Shown here: positions 18,820 to 27,743 of the stretch, in pieces
Position numbering within the stretch: the first letter of the stretch is position 1
Layout of the letters: each line of letters opens with the position of its first letter
Origin: Agrobacterium fabrum str. C58
GTDB taxonomy: Bacteria > Pseudomonadota > Alphaproteobacteria > Rhizobiales > Rhizobiaceae
NCBI RefSeq assembly: GCF_000092025.1
Contig: NC_003062.2
Span: 618,001 to 682,000 of the forward strand
Direction: 5' to 3'
Length of the DNA: 64,000 nucleotides
Translations under genes and position numbers: made by a program
Notes under the pieces: model-generated
Seen by the model: the letters and a program-made list of their open reading frames with translations, nothing else
Databases searched by the model: none
Told to the model about the DNA's origin: nothing

Positions 18820-19329
18820 TCAGTTGCCGCGCAACTGGAAATCCGGGAACTGGGGCGTGTCGATCACCGAGGCGTTGGCCGGCTTGGATGCATTGTCGCT
18901 GGAGATTGCGTTGACGGCTGCCGTGGTCGCCGTCACGTCGATGCCGGCCGGCGTTGACGCCGTTTCAGCGGGATGTGCCTCGGGTGCCGCGTCGTCATAG
19001 GTTGCGATGACGGTGCCGGAGGGGTCCGTCATCCATGCGGGATTGGTGCTGACGAAGGTGACCGGCGCACCGCCAAGCCAGGCTTCGGTGCGCACCAGCG
19101 TGCGTTTGCCATCGACCTCGTGCATTTCAGTGTGCTGCGTGCCTGGCTCGATGGATGGAACGGCATAACCCTGCGCCGCGGGTTTGTTTTTCAGCGGCTG
19201 GCAGCCGGCGCAATTCAGGCGAACGAAGCTGCCATTGGTGACTTGCACGTCATTGATATATTCGATGGAGGACGCCATCGCCGACCCGCTGGTCAGCACG
19301 ACAATCGCTGTCAGAAAAAGACGCTGCAT
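18820..19329 (-). CDS. exported hypothetical protein (HPE1-like?)
   Basis: A 169-residue protein with a signal peptide (MQRLFLTAIVVLTSGSAMAS) and a compact N-terminal segment, SIEYINDVQVTNGSFVRLNCAGCQPLKNK, with a CxxC pair. The second half is low-complexity, rich in Ala, Thr and Ser (TASTPAGIDVTATTAAVNAI). The N-terminal segment resembles what I remember of a rhizobial family named after the Liberibacter effector HPE1, but this is recollection, not a search. The ATG at 19329 is chosen because it begins the signal peptide. It is convergent with nothing and lies downstream of purD on the same strand. Confidence 0.7.
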   Translation of the reverse strand: MQRLFLTAIVVLTSGSAMASSIEYINDVQVTNGSFVRLNCAGCQPLKNKPAAQGYAVPSIEPGTQHTEMHEVDGKRTLVRTEAWLGGAPVTFVSTNPAWMTDPSGTVIATYDDAAPEAHPAETASTPAGIDVTATTAAVNAISSDNASKPANASVIDTPQFPDFQLRGN

Positions 19330-19484
19330 CGAAACCCCCGAAATGACGGCGCGGCCTCGCAATCGAGACACAATGCGCCATGCAATAATGGGGCAAGTAT
19401 TACCGGTCTTTCGTTTCCATCGGGTCAGCAAACTTGGTAAAAATTGAACGAAATAGTCGCTGCTGAGCCCATCTGCTTTAAGGA

Positions 19485-20756
19485 TCAGGCCTTTTCGCGG
19501 GCAATGGCCTGCCAGCCGATATCGCGGCGGCAGAAGCCGTTTTCCCATTCAACCTTGTCGGCCAGCGCATAGGCGCGCGCCTGCGCTTCCGTCACGTTTC
19601 TGCCAAAGGCGGTGACATTGAGCACACGGCCGCCGGTCGCAACGAGTTTGCCATCCTTCAGCGCAGTCCCGGCATGGAACACCTTGGCTTCTTCGCTGGC
19701 CTCGGGAATATGGGCAATCGGCGTGTTCTTGTCATAAGCGCCGGGATAACCCTTGGAAGCGAGAACCACGGTCAGCGCCGCATCGTCGCGCCATTCCGCC
19801 TGCACCTTGTCCAGCGTTCCGGTGGCCGTGGCGTAGAGGATCGGCAAAAGGTCACTCTTGAGGCGCATCATCAGCACCTGGCATTCGGGATCGCCGAAGC
19901 GAACATTGTATTCGATCAGTTCCGGACCCTTGGCGGTAATCATCAGGCCGGCGAAGAATACGCCGGAGAAAGGATTCCCATCCTTGGCCATGCCTGAGAT
20001 CGTCGGCTCGATGATCTCCTTCATGGTGCGCTCCACCATGGCTGGTGTCATGACAGGGGCGGGAGAGTAAGCACCCATGCCGCCGGTATTCGGGCCGGTA
20101 TCGCCATCGCCGACACGCTTGTGATCCTGCGCGGTGGCGAGCGCCAGCGCCGTTTTACCATCCGAAAGGCAGAAGAAGCTCGCTTCCTCGCCGTCGAGGA
20201 AGGCTTCCACCACCACCTCAGTGCCGGCCGTGCCGAAAGCACCGTCGAAACAGTCATCTATGGCGGCAAGCGCTTCGGCTTCGGTCATGGCCACGGTCAC
20301 GCCCTTGCCGGCGGCAAGCCCATCCGCCTTGATAACGATCGGCGCGCCCTGTGCACGGACATAGTCCTTGGCAGGTTCGGCCGCCTTGAAACGCTCATAA
20401 GCCCCGGTCGGAATATCGTAACGGGCGCAAAGGTCCTTCGTGAAGCCCTTGGAACCCTCAAGCTGGGCGGCGGCCTTCGAAGGTCCGAAAGTGGCGATGC
20501 CGGCGGCGCGCAGATCGTCCGCCAAACCCGCGACCAGCGGTGCTTCCGGGCCGATGACGACGAAGTCGATTGCTTTTTCCTTCGCGAAAGCGATGACGGC
20601 GGCGTGGTCTTCCACGTCGAGCGAAACGAGTGTCGCATGGTCGGCGATGCCGGGATTGCCGGGTGCGGCATAAAGCGCGTCGATGAGGGGAGACTGGGCG
20701 ATTTTCCACGCCAGCGCATGTTCGCGTCCGCCGGAACCGATCAACAGAACTTTCAT
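19485..20756 (-). CDS. purD: phosphoribosylamine-glycine ligase
   Basis: GAR synthetase of purine biosynthesis: ATP-dependent joining of glycine to phosphoribosylamine. The 423 residues begin [23 protein letters not shown], the family signature, followed by [19 protein letters not shown], the ATP-grasp lysine region [18 protein letters not shown], and [13 protein letters not shown] and [11 protein letters not shown]. Length is normal. The ATG at 20756 is preferred to a TTG two codons upstream. It is divergent from tex, with about 200 bases between the two starts. Confidence 0.96.
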   Translation of the reverse strand: MKVLLIGSGGREHALAWKIAQSPLIDALYAAPGNPGIADHATLVSLDVEDHAAVIAFAKEKAIDFVVIGPEAPLVAGLADDLRAAGIATFGPSKAAAQLEGSKGFTKDLCARYDIPTGAYERFKAAEPAKDYVRAQGAPIVIKADGLAAGKGVTVAMTEAEALAAIDDCFDGAFGTAGTEVVVEAFLDGEEASFFCLSDGKTALALATAQDHKRVGDGDTGPNTGGMGAYSPAPVMTPAMVERTMKEIIEPTISGMAKDGNPFSGVFFAGLMITAKGPELIEYNVRFGDPECQVLMMRLKSDLLPILYATATGTLDKVQAEWRDDAALTVVLASKGYPGAYDKNTPIAHIPEASEEAKVFHAGTALKDGKLVATGGRVLNVTAFGRNVTEAQARAYALADKVEWENGFCRRDIGWQAIAREKA

Positions 20757-20957
20757 GGTCAATACCCCTGCAAATTCGCCAGTAACCTTGTGGCACGGGC
20801 GTTAAGGGCAGGGGGGCGAAAGGTCAAGGAGAAAGCGCCGCAAATGCCTGTCTTTCCCTTGAACTCAGCCTTTCCTGTGGAATCGTGGATACCTCTTGTT
20901 GTCACGCCACAATCAGACATTATGTTCGCCGCTCCAGACGCCACAGCAGAGAACCCC

Positions 20958-23282
20958 ATGACCGCAGACAATGCCCGCCTCGCCTCGCTCATAGCCTCCG
21001 AAATCAATGCCCGCCCCGATCAGGTAAAGGCGGCGGTGGCCTTGCTGGACGAGGGCGCGACCGTGCCCTTCATCGCCCGCTACCGCAAGGAAGTGACCGG
21101 CGGTCTCGATGACACCCAGCTTCGAACGCTGGCGGAACGCCTCGTCTATCTGCGCGAACTCAATGCGCGCCGCGCCTCCATCGTCGATTCCATCACCGGC
21201 CAAGGCAAGATGACCGACGAGTTGATGGTCAAGATCATGCAGGCGGGCACCAAGGCTGAGCTGGAAGACCTCTATCTGCCCTATAAGCCGAAGCGCCGCA
21301 CCCGCGCGGAAATCGCCCGCGAACGCGGTCTCGGCCCGCTCGCCGAAGCCATCTGGGAAAACCGCGCTGCCGATCCGGCGAAACTGGCGGAGGCCTATGT
21401 CAAGGGTGAGGTGGCCGATGTGAAGGCGGCGCTCGAGGGCGCGCGCGACATCGTTGCCGAGACCATGACGGAAAACGCCGATCTTCTCGGCCGCCTGCGT
21501 GATTACATGCGCCGGAACGCCACCTTTCGCGCCAAGGTCGTGGATGGCAAACAGGCGACGGGCGAGAAGTTTTCCGATTATTTCGACCATTCCGAGCGCT
21601 GGGCAACGGTGCCGGGCCACCGGGCGCTCGCCATGCTGCGCGGCTGGAACGAGGAAGTGCTGACATTGACGATCGATGTCGATGCGGATGATCCCTCGCC
21701 GGTGAAGCCGTCGCAGCGCACCATTGCTGCCGCTTTCGATATCCGCAGCGCCGGACCTGCCGATCAGTGGCTGATGGAGGTGGCGGGCTGGACCTGGCGC
21801 GTTAAGCTTTCCATGTCGCTGTCGCTCGATCTGATGCGCGAGTTGCGCGAGCGGGCGGAAGAAGAGGCGATCAATGTCTTTGCCCGCAATCTGAAGGATC
21901 TGCTGCTGGCCGCCCCCGCCGGATCCCGCGCCACCATGGGTCTCGACCCCGGCATCCGCACCGGCGTGAAGGTCGCGATCGTGGATGGTACCGGCAAGCT
22001 GCTGGATACCAGCACGGTCTATCCCTTCCCGCCCAAGAACGATGTTCGCGGCACGCAGGCCGAACTCGCCTCGCTGATCCGCAAACACAATGTCGAACTC
22101 ATCGCCATCGGCAACGGCACGGGCAGCCGTGAAACCGAAAAGCTGGTGGCCGATCTTCTGGCCCAGCTGCCGGCTTCCGCTTCCGGCGCAAAGCCCACCA
22201 AGGTTATCGTCTCGGAAGCCGGCGCATCCGTCTATTCCGCTTCGGAACGGGCAGCAGCCGAATTCCCCAATCTCGATGTTTCCTTGCGCGGCGCCGTCTC
22301 CATCGCCCGGCGTCTTCAGGACCCGTTGGCGGAACTGGTGAAGATCGAGCCGAAATCCATCGGCGTCGGACAATATCAGCACGATGTCGATCAGGGCCGC
22401 CTCAGCCGCTCGCTTGATGCCGTGGTGGAAGATGCGGTGAATGCCGTCGGCGTCGATCTCAACACGGCATCGTCGCCGCTTCTGGCGAGGGTCTCCGGTC
22501 TTGGCAGCTCCATTGCCGATGCCATCGTTGCCCATCGTGACCAGACCGGCCCTTTCGCAAGCCGCAAGGAATTGCTGAAAGTGCCGCGGCTTGGCCAGCG
22601 CACCTTCGAACAATGCGCCGGCTTCCTGCGTATTCCGAACGGCAAGGAACCACTGGATTCCTCTTCGGTGCACCCGGAAGCCTATGGCGTTGCAAAGAAG
22701 ATCGTGGCCGCCTGCGGCCGTGATCTGCGTTCGCTGATGGGGGATAGCGCCGCGCTGAAAGCGCTTGACCCCAAGCGCTTCATCGACGAGCAGTTCGGCC
22801 TGCCGACCGTCAAAGACATCATCGCCGAACTGGAAAAACCCGGTCGCGACCCGCGCCCGAGCTTCAAGACCGCGACCTTTGCAGATGGTGTGGATGAGAT
22901 CACCGATCTGAAACCTGGCATGCTTCTGGAGGGCACCGTCACCAATGTCGCCGCTTTCGGCGCTTTCGTGGATATCGGCGTGCATCAGGATGGCCTCGTG
23001 CATGTCTCGCAGCTCGCCGACCGTTTCGTGAAGGACCCGCATGAGGTCGTCAAGGCGGGCGACGTCGTCAAGGTGCGAGTCGTGGAAGTGGATGTGAAGC
23101 GTAAGCGCATCGGGCTGACCATGCGTAAGGATGGCGGTGAGGCAGTGCCGCAGCCGATGCGTGAAAAGAACAATGCGGGCGCCATGCGCCACGCGACAGC
23201 CAAGCCGAAAGAACGCAACGAGGGGTCGCAATCCGGTGGTGCTCTCGCCGCCGCTTTGGCCGAAGCCATGAAGCGACGCTGA
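20958..23282 (+). CDS. tex: Tex-family S1 RNA-binding transcription accessory protein
   Basis: A 774-residue Tex protein. In order: Tex N-terminal helical domain ([22 protein letters not shown]), YqgF/RNase H-like domain ([21 protein letters not shown]), helix-hairpin-helix region ([23 protein letters not shown] and [21 protein letters not shown]), and a C-terminal S1 RNA-binding domain ([30 protein letters not shown]) plus a basic tail. Family members bind nucleic acid and act in transcription. ATG at 20958 gives the usual length; ATG at 20922 is an alternative. A strong terminator follows. Confidence 0.94.
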   Translation: MTADNARLASLIASEINARPDQVKAAVALLDEGATVPFIARYRKEVTGGLDDTQLRTLAERLVYLRELNARRASIVDSITGQGKMTDELMVKIMQAGTKAELEDLYLPYKPKRRTRAEIARERGLGPLAEAIWENRAADPAKLAEAYVKGEVADVKAALEGARDIVAETMTENADLLGRLRDYMRRNATFRAKVVDGKQATGEKFSDYFDHSERWATVPGHRALAMLRGWNEEVLTLTIDVDADDPSPVKPSQRTIAAAFDIRSAGPADQWLMEVAGWTWRVKLSMSLSLDLMRELRERAEEEAINVFARNLKDLLLAAPAGSRATMGLDPGIRTGVKVAIVDGTGKLLDTSTVYPFPPKNDVRGTQAELASLIRKHNVELIAIGNGTGSRETEKLVADLLAQLPASASGAKPTKVIVSEAGASVYSASERAAAEFPNLDVSLRGAVSIARRLQDPLAELVKIEPKSIGVGQYQHDVDQGRLSRSLDAVVEDAVNAVGVDLNTASSPLLARVSGLGSSIADAIVAHRDQTGPFASRKELLKVPRLGQRTFEQCAGFLRIPNGKEPLDSSSVHPEAYGVAKKIVAACGRDLRSLMGDSAALKALDPKRFIDEQFGLPTVKDIIAELEKPGRDPRPSFKTATFADGVDEITDLKPGMLLEGTVTNVAAFGAFVDIGVHQDGLVHVSQLADRFVKDPHEVVKAGDVVKVRVVEVDVKRKRIGLTMRKDGGEAVPQPMREKNNAGAMRHATAKPKERNEGSQSGGALAAALAEAMKRR

Positions 23283-23307
23283 CCTCTGGTTGAATTGTTT
23301 TTTGACC

Positions 23308-23343
23308 AAAAAGCCCCGCCGGACACGCCGGCGGGGCTTTTTG
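23308..23343 (+). terminator. Rho-independent terminator after tex
   Basis: Perfect 15-bp stem AAAAAGCCCCGCCGG / CCGGCGGGGCTTTTT with a 5-base loop ACACG, 25 bases after the tex stop. Confidence 0.93.
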
Positions 23344-23450
23344 CTTGATGAAATCGTTCAATTTTTTTGAAATAAGACTATCTTGAAACTTGTGCTGAAA
23401 GGAATACGGTCAGCAAAATTGATAAGTGAGACTTAGCAATTGGGGGTGCC

Positions 23451-24707
23451 ATGGCGTCGTCTCTGCATGTTCTTCTCGAAAAGATAATCAAGATCGGTGA
23501 TCTCACCGTCAACAGCCCGGGCGGTAGCCGCACATTTGGCGACGGCACGGGAAAAAAAGTGGTTCTGAATTTTACTGACGAAGCCGCCATGCAGGAGATT
23601 GCCGCCGATCCGGCGCTCAAGCTCGCTGAAATGTACATGGAAGGCCGGGCGAAGGTCGCGAAAGGCGACATTTACGATTTCCTGGCGCTGGTGAAGGGCA
23701 ATACGCTGAGCGAGGCGTTGTCCTTCGGCATGATCTGGCGTGGCATGGCCCGCATCATCGCCGCCCGCATCAAGATGCGTCTGCCGGTCAATCACAACAA
23801 GAGCAATGTCGCCCATCACTACGATCTGAGCGCCAAGCTGTTCGATCTCTTCCTCGACGAGGACTGGCAATATTCCTGTGCCTATTTCAATCCGCCTGAT
23901 ATCGGCCTCTATGAGGCGCAGGTTGCGAAAAAGCGGCACATTGCCGCCAAGCTGATGACCGAACCGGGCCAGAGCGTTCTGGAAATCGGCTCCGGCTGGG
24001 GTGGCATGGCGATGTATATCGCCGAAAGCGCCGGTGCTGATGTGACCGGCATCACGCTCAGCGAAGAACAGCTGCGCGTCTCGCGCGACCGCGCGGCAAA
24101 GCGTGGGCTTGCCGGCAATGTTCGCTTCGAATTGCAGGACTACCGTTACCTGCCGGCCTCGAAGAAATATGACCGCATCGTCTCCGTCGGCATGTTTGAA
24201 CATGTCGGGCCGACCCATTATCGCGATTATTTCGACAAGGTAGCGGAGGTGCTGGACGACAAGGGCGTGATGGTGCTGCATTCCATCGGCCAACCCTATC
24301 CGGCGCTGGCGACCAACCCCTTCATCGAAAAATATATTTTCCCCGGCGGCTATATTCCTTCGCTCGCCGAGGTGCTGCCGGCGATCCAGAAGTCCGGGCT
24401 GCTGGTGAAGGATATCGAAATCCTGCCGATGCATTATGCGCATACGCTGCGGCATTGGCGGGAACGTTTCGTGGCGCGCAAGGCAGAGGCGGTCGCGCTT
24501 TACGACGAACGGTTCTTTCGCATGTGGGAGTTTTATCTGGCAGGCTCGGAAATGGCCTTCACCCACGAAAACTTCCATATTTTCCAGATTCAGCTCGCCA
24601 AGGACCGCGATGCCGTGCCGCATAATCGCGATTATATCGCGCAGAACGAGGCAAAGCTGCTGGAGTTCGAAAAGACGCGCCCGCCACTGGAGAAGGTTTC
24701 CTTCTGA
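23451..24707 (+). CDS. cfa: cyclopropane-fatty-acyl-phospholipid synthase
   Basis: SAM-dependent enzyme that turns unsaturated acyl chains of membrane phospholipids into cyclopropane chains, a stationary-phase and acid-stress adaptation. The 418 residues include NVAHHYDLSAKLFDLFLDEDWQYSCAYF, the SAM-binding loop VLEIGSGWGGMAMYIAE, GITLSEEQL, and SVGMFEHVGPTHYRDYF. Length fits the family (about 380-420). ATG at 23451 has a weak upstream ribosome site. It has its own upstream region after the tex terminator. Rhizobia often have more than one cfa gene; which this is cannot be told. Confidence 0.94.
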   Translation: MASSLHVLLEKIIKIGDLTVNSPGGSRTFGDGTGKKVVLNFTDEAAMQEIAADPALKLAEMYMEGRAKVAKGDIYDFLALVKGNTLSEALSFGMIWRGMARIIAARIKMRLPVNHNKSNVAHHYDLSAKLFDLFLDEDWQYSCAYFNPPDIGLYEAQVAKKRHIAAKLMTEPGQSVLEIGSGWGGMAMYIAESAGADVTGITLSEEQLRVSRDRAAKRGLAGNVRFELQDYRYLPASKKYDRIVSVGMFEHVGPTHYRDYFDKVAEVLDDKGVMVLHSIGQPYPALATNPFIEKYIFPGGYIPSLAEVLPAIQKSGLLVKDIEILPMHYAHTLRHWRERFVARKAEAVALYDERFFRMWEFYLAGSEMAFTHENFHIFQIQLAKDRDAVPHNRDYIAQNEAKLLEFEKTRPPLEKVSF

Positions 24708-24720
24708 CGCTGGAGGTATT

Positions 24721-24761
24721 CCCCTCCGTCCTACCGGCTCAAGGCCGGTAGGACGGAGGGG
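24721..24761. repeat. 18-bp perfect palindrome after cfa
   Basis: CCCCTCCGTCCTACCGGC pairs perfectly with its complement at 24744-24761 across a 5-base loop. It begins 14 bases after the cfa stop. There is no T run, so it is either an intergenic palindromic repeat or an RNA 3'-end stabiliser rather than a standard terminator. Confidence 0.8.
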
Positions 24762-24859
24762 AGCGCTGTACGTTTCTCCCCACGCTGGTTAATGGAATGG
24801 AAAGACAATCCCTCTAATTCTACGGGCACCTGTCTGTATTGCGTTTCTGGGGTTCTTTC

Positions 24860-25660
24860 ATGTTCAAGCCATCAGCGGCCGTTGCCGCCTGTGTCCTGTC
24901 GCTTTTTGCTGTGGGTAATGCCCATGCTGAAGGCTGGTTTTCCGGCGACTGGTATCTGAAGCTCGGCGGCGCGGGTTTCACCGCACCGAAATATCAGGGC
25001 GACAACAAGAATGAATTCGGCTTTTCGCCCATCATTTCGCTTGGCCGTCAGGGGCAGGGTGCACGTTTCACCTCGCGCAACGACAGCGCCTCGATCTCGC
25101 TTCTGGACAATGGCCCGATCAGCATGGGTCTGGCCGGCAAGCTGGTTTCCCCGCGCGACGAAGGCGATTCGGCCGACCTGAAGGGCATGACCCGCATCAA
25201 GCGCGGCGGGGAGCTGGGCGGTTTCGCCGAAGCCTATCCGACCGACTGGCTGCGCATTCGCGGCGAAGCCCGTCAGGGCATCCGCAGCCACAGCGGCGTG
25301 GTGGCGGATCTCAACGCCGATGTCTTCACCGATATCGCTCCCGGTATTCAGGTGTCCGTCGGCCCGCGCGCGACCTGGGTCAGCAGCAAATATAACGAGC
25401 GCTATTATGGCGTCAGCGCCGCCCAGACGGCGGCTGGTGCGCCTTCGCCCTATAGCCCGGGCGGCGGCCTGCATTCCGCCGGCGTTGGCGCAGCCATCAC
25501 CTGGAAGGTCACCGAAAACGCGGAAGTTGGCTCGTTCGCGGAATATCGCCGCCTGATGGGCGATGCCGCCGACAGCTCGCTGGTGCGCGAACGCGGTTCG
25601 AAGAACCAGTTCATCGTCGGCGTTCAGGCCAGCTACAAGTTCAATTTCTCGCTGCCCTGA
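24860..25660 (+). CDS. MipA/OmpV family outer membrane protein
   Basis: A 266-residue outer-membrane beta-barrel. The signal peptide (AVAACVLSLFAVGNAHA) is followed by the MipA/OmpV pattern: GDWYLKLGGAGFTAPKYQGDNKNEFGFSPI near the N-terminus and a final strand ending in FNFSLP with a terminal aromatic-rich segment SYKFNFSLP. Family members include the murein-synthesis scaffold MipA and osmoregulated OmpV porins; which role applies is open. ATG at 24860 begins the signal peptide. A terminator follows. Confidence 0.88.
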   Translation: MFKPSAAVAACVLSLFAVGNAHAEGWFSGDWYLKLGGAGFTAPKYQGDNKNEFGFSPIISLGRQGQGARFTSRNDSASISLLDNGPISMGLAGKLVSPRDEGDSADLKGMTRIKRGGELGGFAEAYPTDWLRIRGEARQGIRSHSGVVADLNADVFTDIAPGIQVSVGPRATWVSSKYNERYYGVSAAQTAAGAPSPYSPGGGLHSAGVGAAITWKVTENAEVGSFAEYRRLMGDAADSSLVRERGSKNQFIVGVQASYKFNFSLP

Positions 25661-25684
25661 GGGGACGGGCGATAACCACATGTG

Positions 25685-25719
25685 AAGCCCCGTTGCGAAG
25701 CCGCTGCGGGGCTTTTTTG
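25685..25719 (+). terminator. Rho-independent terminator after the MipA/OmpV gene
   Basis: Stem AAGCCCCG / CGGGGCTT, extended inside by GCG / CGC pairing, followed by six T residues. Confidence 0.88.
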
Positions 25720-25779
25720 CATGCGGGCGGGGTGCTGAAATCCATTCCGATTTTTTTGCCAATGCTGTAGAACCATCGC

Positions 25780-26733
25780 ATGGTTCACCACAGCGATTTG
25801 TCAGACCGCGTTTCCGACGCGCCATCCAACAACTGGGTCTATCGGATTTTGCCGAGGCCCCTCTGGCCTTATGCGCAGCTGGCACGGTGGGATCGTCCCA
25901 TTGGCTGGCAATTACTGATGTGGCCGTGTTTCTGGGCCGCAGCCCTCGCGGCCAATGCGGCAGTGGCGACTGGCGGCTTTTCCTGGGGCACGTTGATCTG
26001 GCATCTCGTGCTGTTCTTCATCGGATCGGTGGCGATGCGCGGCGCGGGCTGCACCTATAATGATCTCGCCGACCACAAGATCGACATGGCCGTGGCGCGC
26101 ACCCGCTCGCGGCCGCTGCCATCGGGCCGGGTGAGCCGCGGGCAGGCCAAGCTCTTCATCGTGCTGCAGGCGCTTGCCGGGCTGGTTGTGCTTTTGCAGT
26201 TCAACGGTTTCGCTGTTATCACCGGCATAGCCTCGCTGGTCTTCGTGGCGATCTATCCCTTCGCCAAGCGCTTTACCAACTGGCCGCAATTTTTCCTCGG
26301 GCTCGCATTTTCCTGGGGTGCGCTGATGGGCTGGGCCGGGCAGTTCGGTTCTCTCGCCTGGCCGGCTGTCCTGCTTTATGTCGGTTCCATCGCCTGGACG
26401 ATCGGTTATGATACAATCTACGCCCATCAGGACAAGGAAGACGACACGGCCGTGGGCATCGGCTCGACCGCGCTGCTGTTTGGAGAAAACACACATCGCT
26501 GGCTGGTTGTCCTTTATGGCACAGCCCTTGTCATGATTTTCCTGTCGTTCTGGACGGCGGGTGTTAACATTATTGCCTATAGTGGCCTTGCCGCTGCCGC
26601 CATCATGCTGTTCCGGCAGGTCTGGGTGCTCGATATCGACAACGTCGACCAATGCCTCGTGCTGTTCAAATCCAACAACCGTGTCGGCGTGCTGATTTTT
26701 GCCGGTCTCATCCTGCCGCTGCTGCTGGCGTAA
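25780..26733 (+). CDS. ubiA: 4-hydroxybenzoate polyprenyltransferase
   Basis: Integral membrane prenyltransferase that attaches the polyprenyl tail to 4-hydroxybenzoate in ubiquinone synthesis. The 317 residues have about eight or nine membrane helices. The first aspartate motif is YNDLADHKIDMAVARTRSRPLPSG and the second is DTIYAHQDKEDD, both needed for Mg-diphosphate binding. ATG at 25780 is the first in frame. It uses the product of the synthase at 4.8 kb. A bidirectional terminator separates it from the convergent DUF6101 gene. Confidence 0.95.
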   Translation: MVHHSDLSDRVSDAPSNNWVYRILPRPLWPYAQLARWDRPIGWQLLMWPCFWAAALAANAAVATGGFSWGTLIWHLVLFFIGSVAMRGAGCTYNDLADHKIDMAVARTRSRPLPSGRVSRGQAKLFIVLQALAGLVVLLQFNGFAVITGIASLVFVAIYPFAKRFTNWPQFFLGLAFSWGALMGWAGQFGSLAWPAVLLYVGSIAWTIGYDTIYAHQDKEDDTAVGIGSTALLFGENTHRWLVVLYGTALVMIFLSFWTAGVNIIAYSGLAAAAIMLFRQVWVLDIDNVDQCLVLFKSNNRVGVLIFAGLILPLLLA

Positions 26734-26754
26734 GTTGCGGGAATAGGGAATACG

Positions 26755-26790
26755 AAAAAGCCCGGTCGCGTCATCCGCACCGGGCTTTTA
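26755..26790. terminator. bidirectional terminator between ubiA and DUF6101
   Basis: Stem AAAAAGCCCGGT / ACCGGGCTTTT with a 12-base loop, A run on one side and T run on the other, between two convergent genes. Confidence 0.9.
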
Positions 26791-26809
26791 TGTTCTGGAC
26801 TGAAGAAGA

Positions 26810-27376
26810 TCAGCTGCGGGCGATGATTTCCTTGCCCTCGATCTTCATGCTCATGCCGAGCGAGCCGGTGGAGCGGCGAACGAGGAAGCGCGGGCGGCGA
26901 TCCGCGAAATAGGAATGGCGACGGCGCGGGCGGGTATTCTGGGTTCGTACCTTGCCGAGATGTTCTTCCAGCGGGCGGGCAACGCCATCGGCTTCCACCA
27001 TCAGCATGGGAATGCGGTAGGCCTCGGACCAGCTGCGCCAGTCGGCGGCGATATCGTAGAGATCATGAGCGACCAGCAGCGGAACGCAGAGGTCCGGATC
27101 GTCATGGTGCAGTTCCAGCGTCACGGTGACCTGACCGTCGCCATGGTCGATGGCGCGGGCGGCAACACCCTTGAAGGCGCGGGCTGGCAAAGCGAAGGAT
27201 AAAGGCAGGCCGGAAGAGGTGAGAACCTTTCTCAGAACGGCGCCCCGTTCATCGAGAGTGACGGCGACATCAGTCGCGCCATTGGCTTTTCCATAGGTGA
27301 CCTGTTGCGGAAAACGTGCCGGGTCTAACCTGAGTGTGGCGACGGCCCAGTCGGGCTTCAGAACGGTCTTGGTCAT
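26810..27376 (-). CDS. DUF6101-like hypothetical protein
   Basis: A 188-residue soluble protein found widely in Rhizobiales as I recall it (DUF6101). Visible are a N-terminal beta-rich domain (LRLDPARFPQQVTYGKANGATDVAVTLDERGAVLRK), a middle segment LELHHDDPDLCVPLLVAHDLYDIAADWRSWSEAYRIPML, and a very basic Arg-rich stretch (RTQNTRPRRRHSYFADRRPRF) near residue 150. No catalytic motif is recognised and no signal peptide or membrane helix is present. The ATG at 27376 is natural. Function unknown. Confidence 0.78.
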   Translation of the reverse strand: MTKTVLKPDWAVATLRLDPARFPQQVTYGKANGATDVAVTLDERGAVLRKVLTSSGLPLSFALPARAFKGVAARAIDHGDGQVTVTLELHHDDPDLCVPLLVAHDLYDIAADWRSWSEAYRIPMLMVEADGVARPLEEHLGKVRTQNTRPRRRHSYFADRRPRFLVRRSTGSLGMSMKIEGKEIIARS

Positions 27377-27743
27377 GTTTATTCTACCCTTGTTTTACCT
27401 GAGAGCCGGTTTCCGGTCTTCTCATTGGGACTTTTCGTCCTCTGATGTCAGGAGAATATCTGCCGCCTGTTCGAGACTGCTTAAAAATCGCGGTTAAGAA
27501 AACTTTGCATTCCCAAATGGTTAGCAAAACCCACTTTGGCATGGTTTCGCTTAGGTAAAGCAGATCGAGACAATGCGATTTTTATCGCCGTCAAAACTGT
27601 GCTCTTTCAAGCTACGGGCAAGGCGCGTCATGCATAGTCCTGCCAAGGCTTGCCGTGTGTCCGGATGGGCGCGCGCGAGGTGGATTTAAAACCGGAGCTT
27701 CTGGTGTCCCGAGGGGATACGCGGCGCTCCAGGGGGCATTAGG
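27377..27743. other. intergenic stretch between DUF6101 and DUF1217 genes
   Basis: About 365 bases between divergent genes with no gene I can support. It holds both promoters. A sequence near 27555 (TAAA, 15 bases, GCGATTTT) vaguely resembles a flagellar sigma-28 promoter but matches poorly. Confidence 0.45.

Noticed and set aside
20913..23309. 798-codon minus-strand frame opposite tex
   Set aside because: Shadow of tex, which has four recognisable domains.
27550..27590. sigma-28-like promoter in front of the DUF1217 gene
   Set aside because: Only TAAA and part of the -10 fit; too weak to call.
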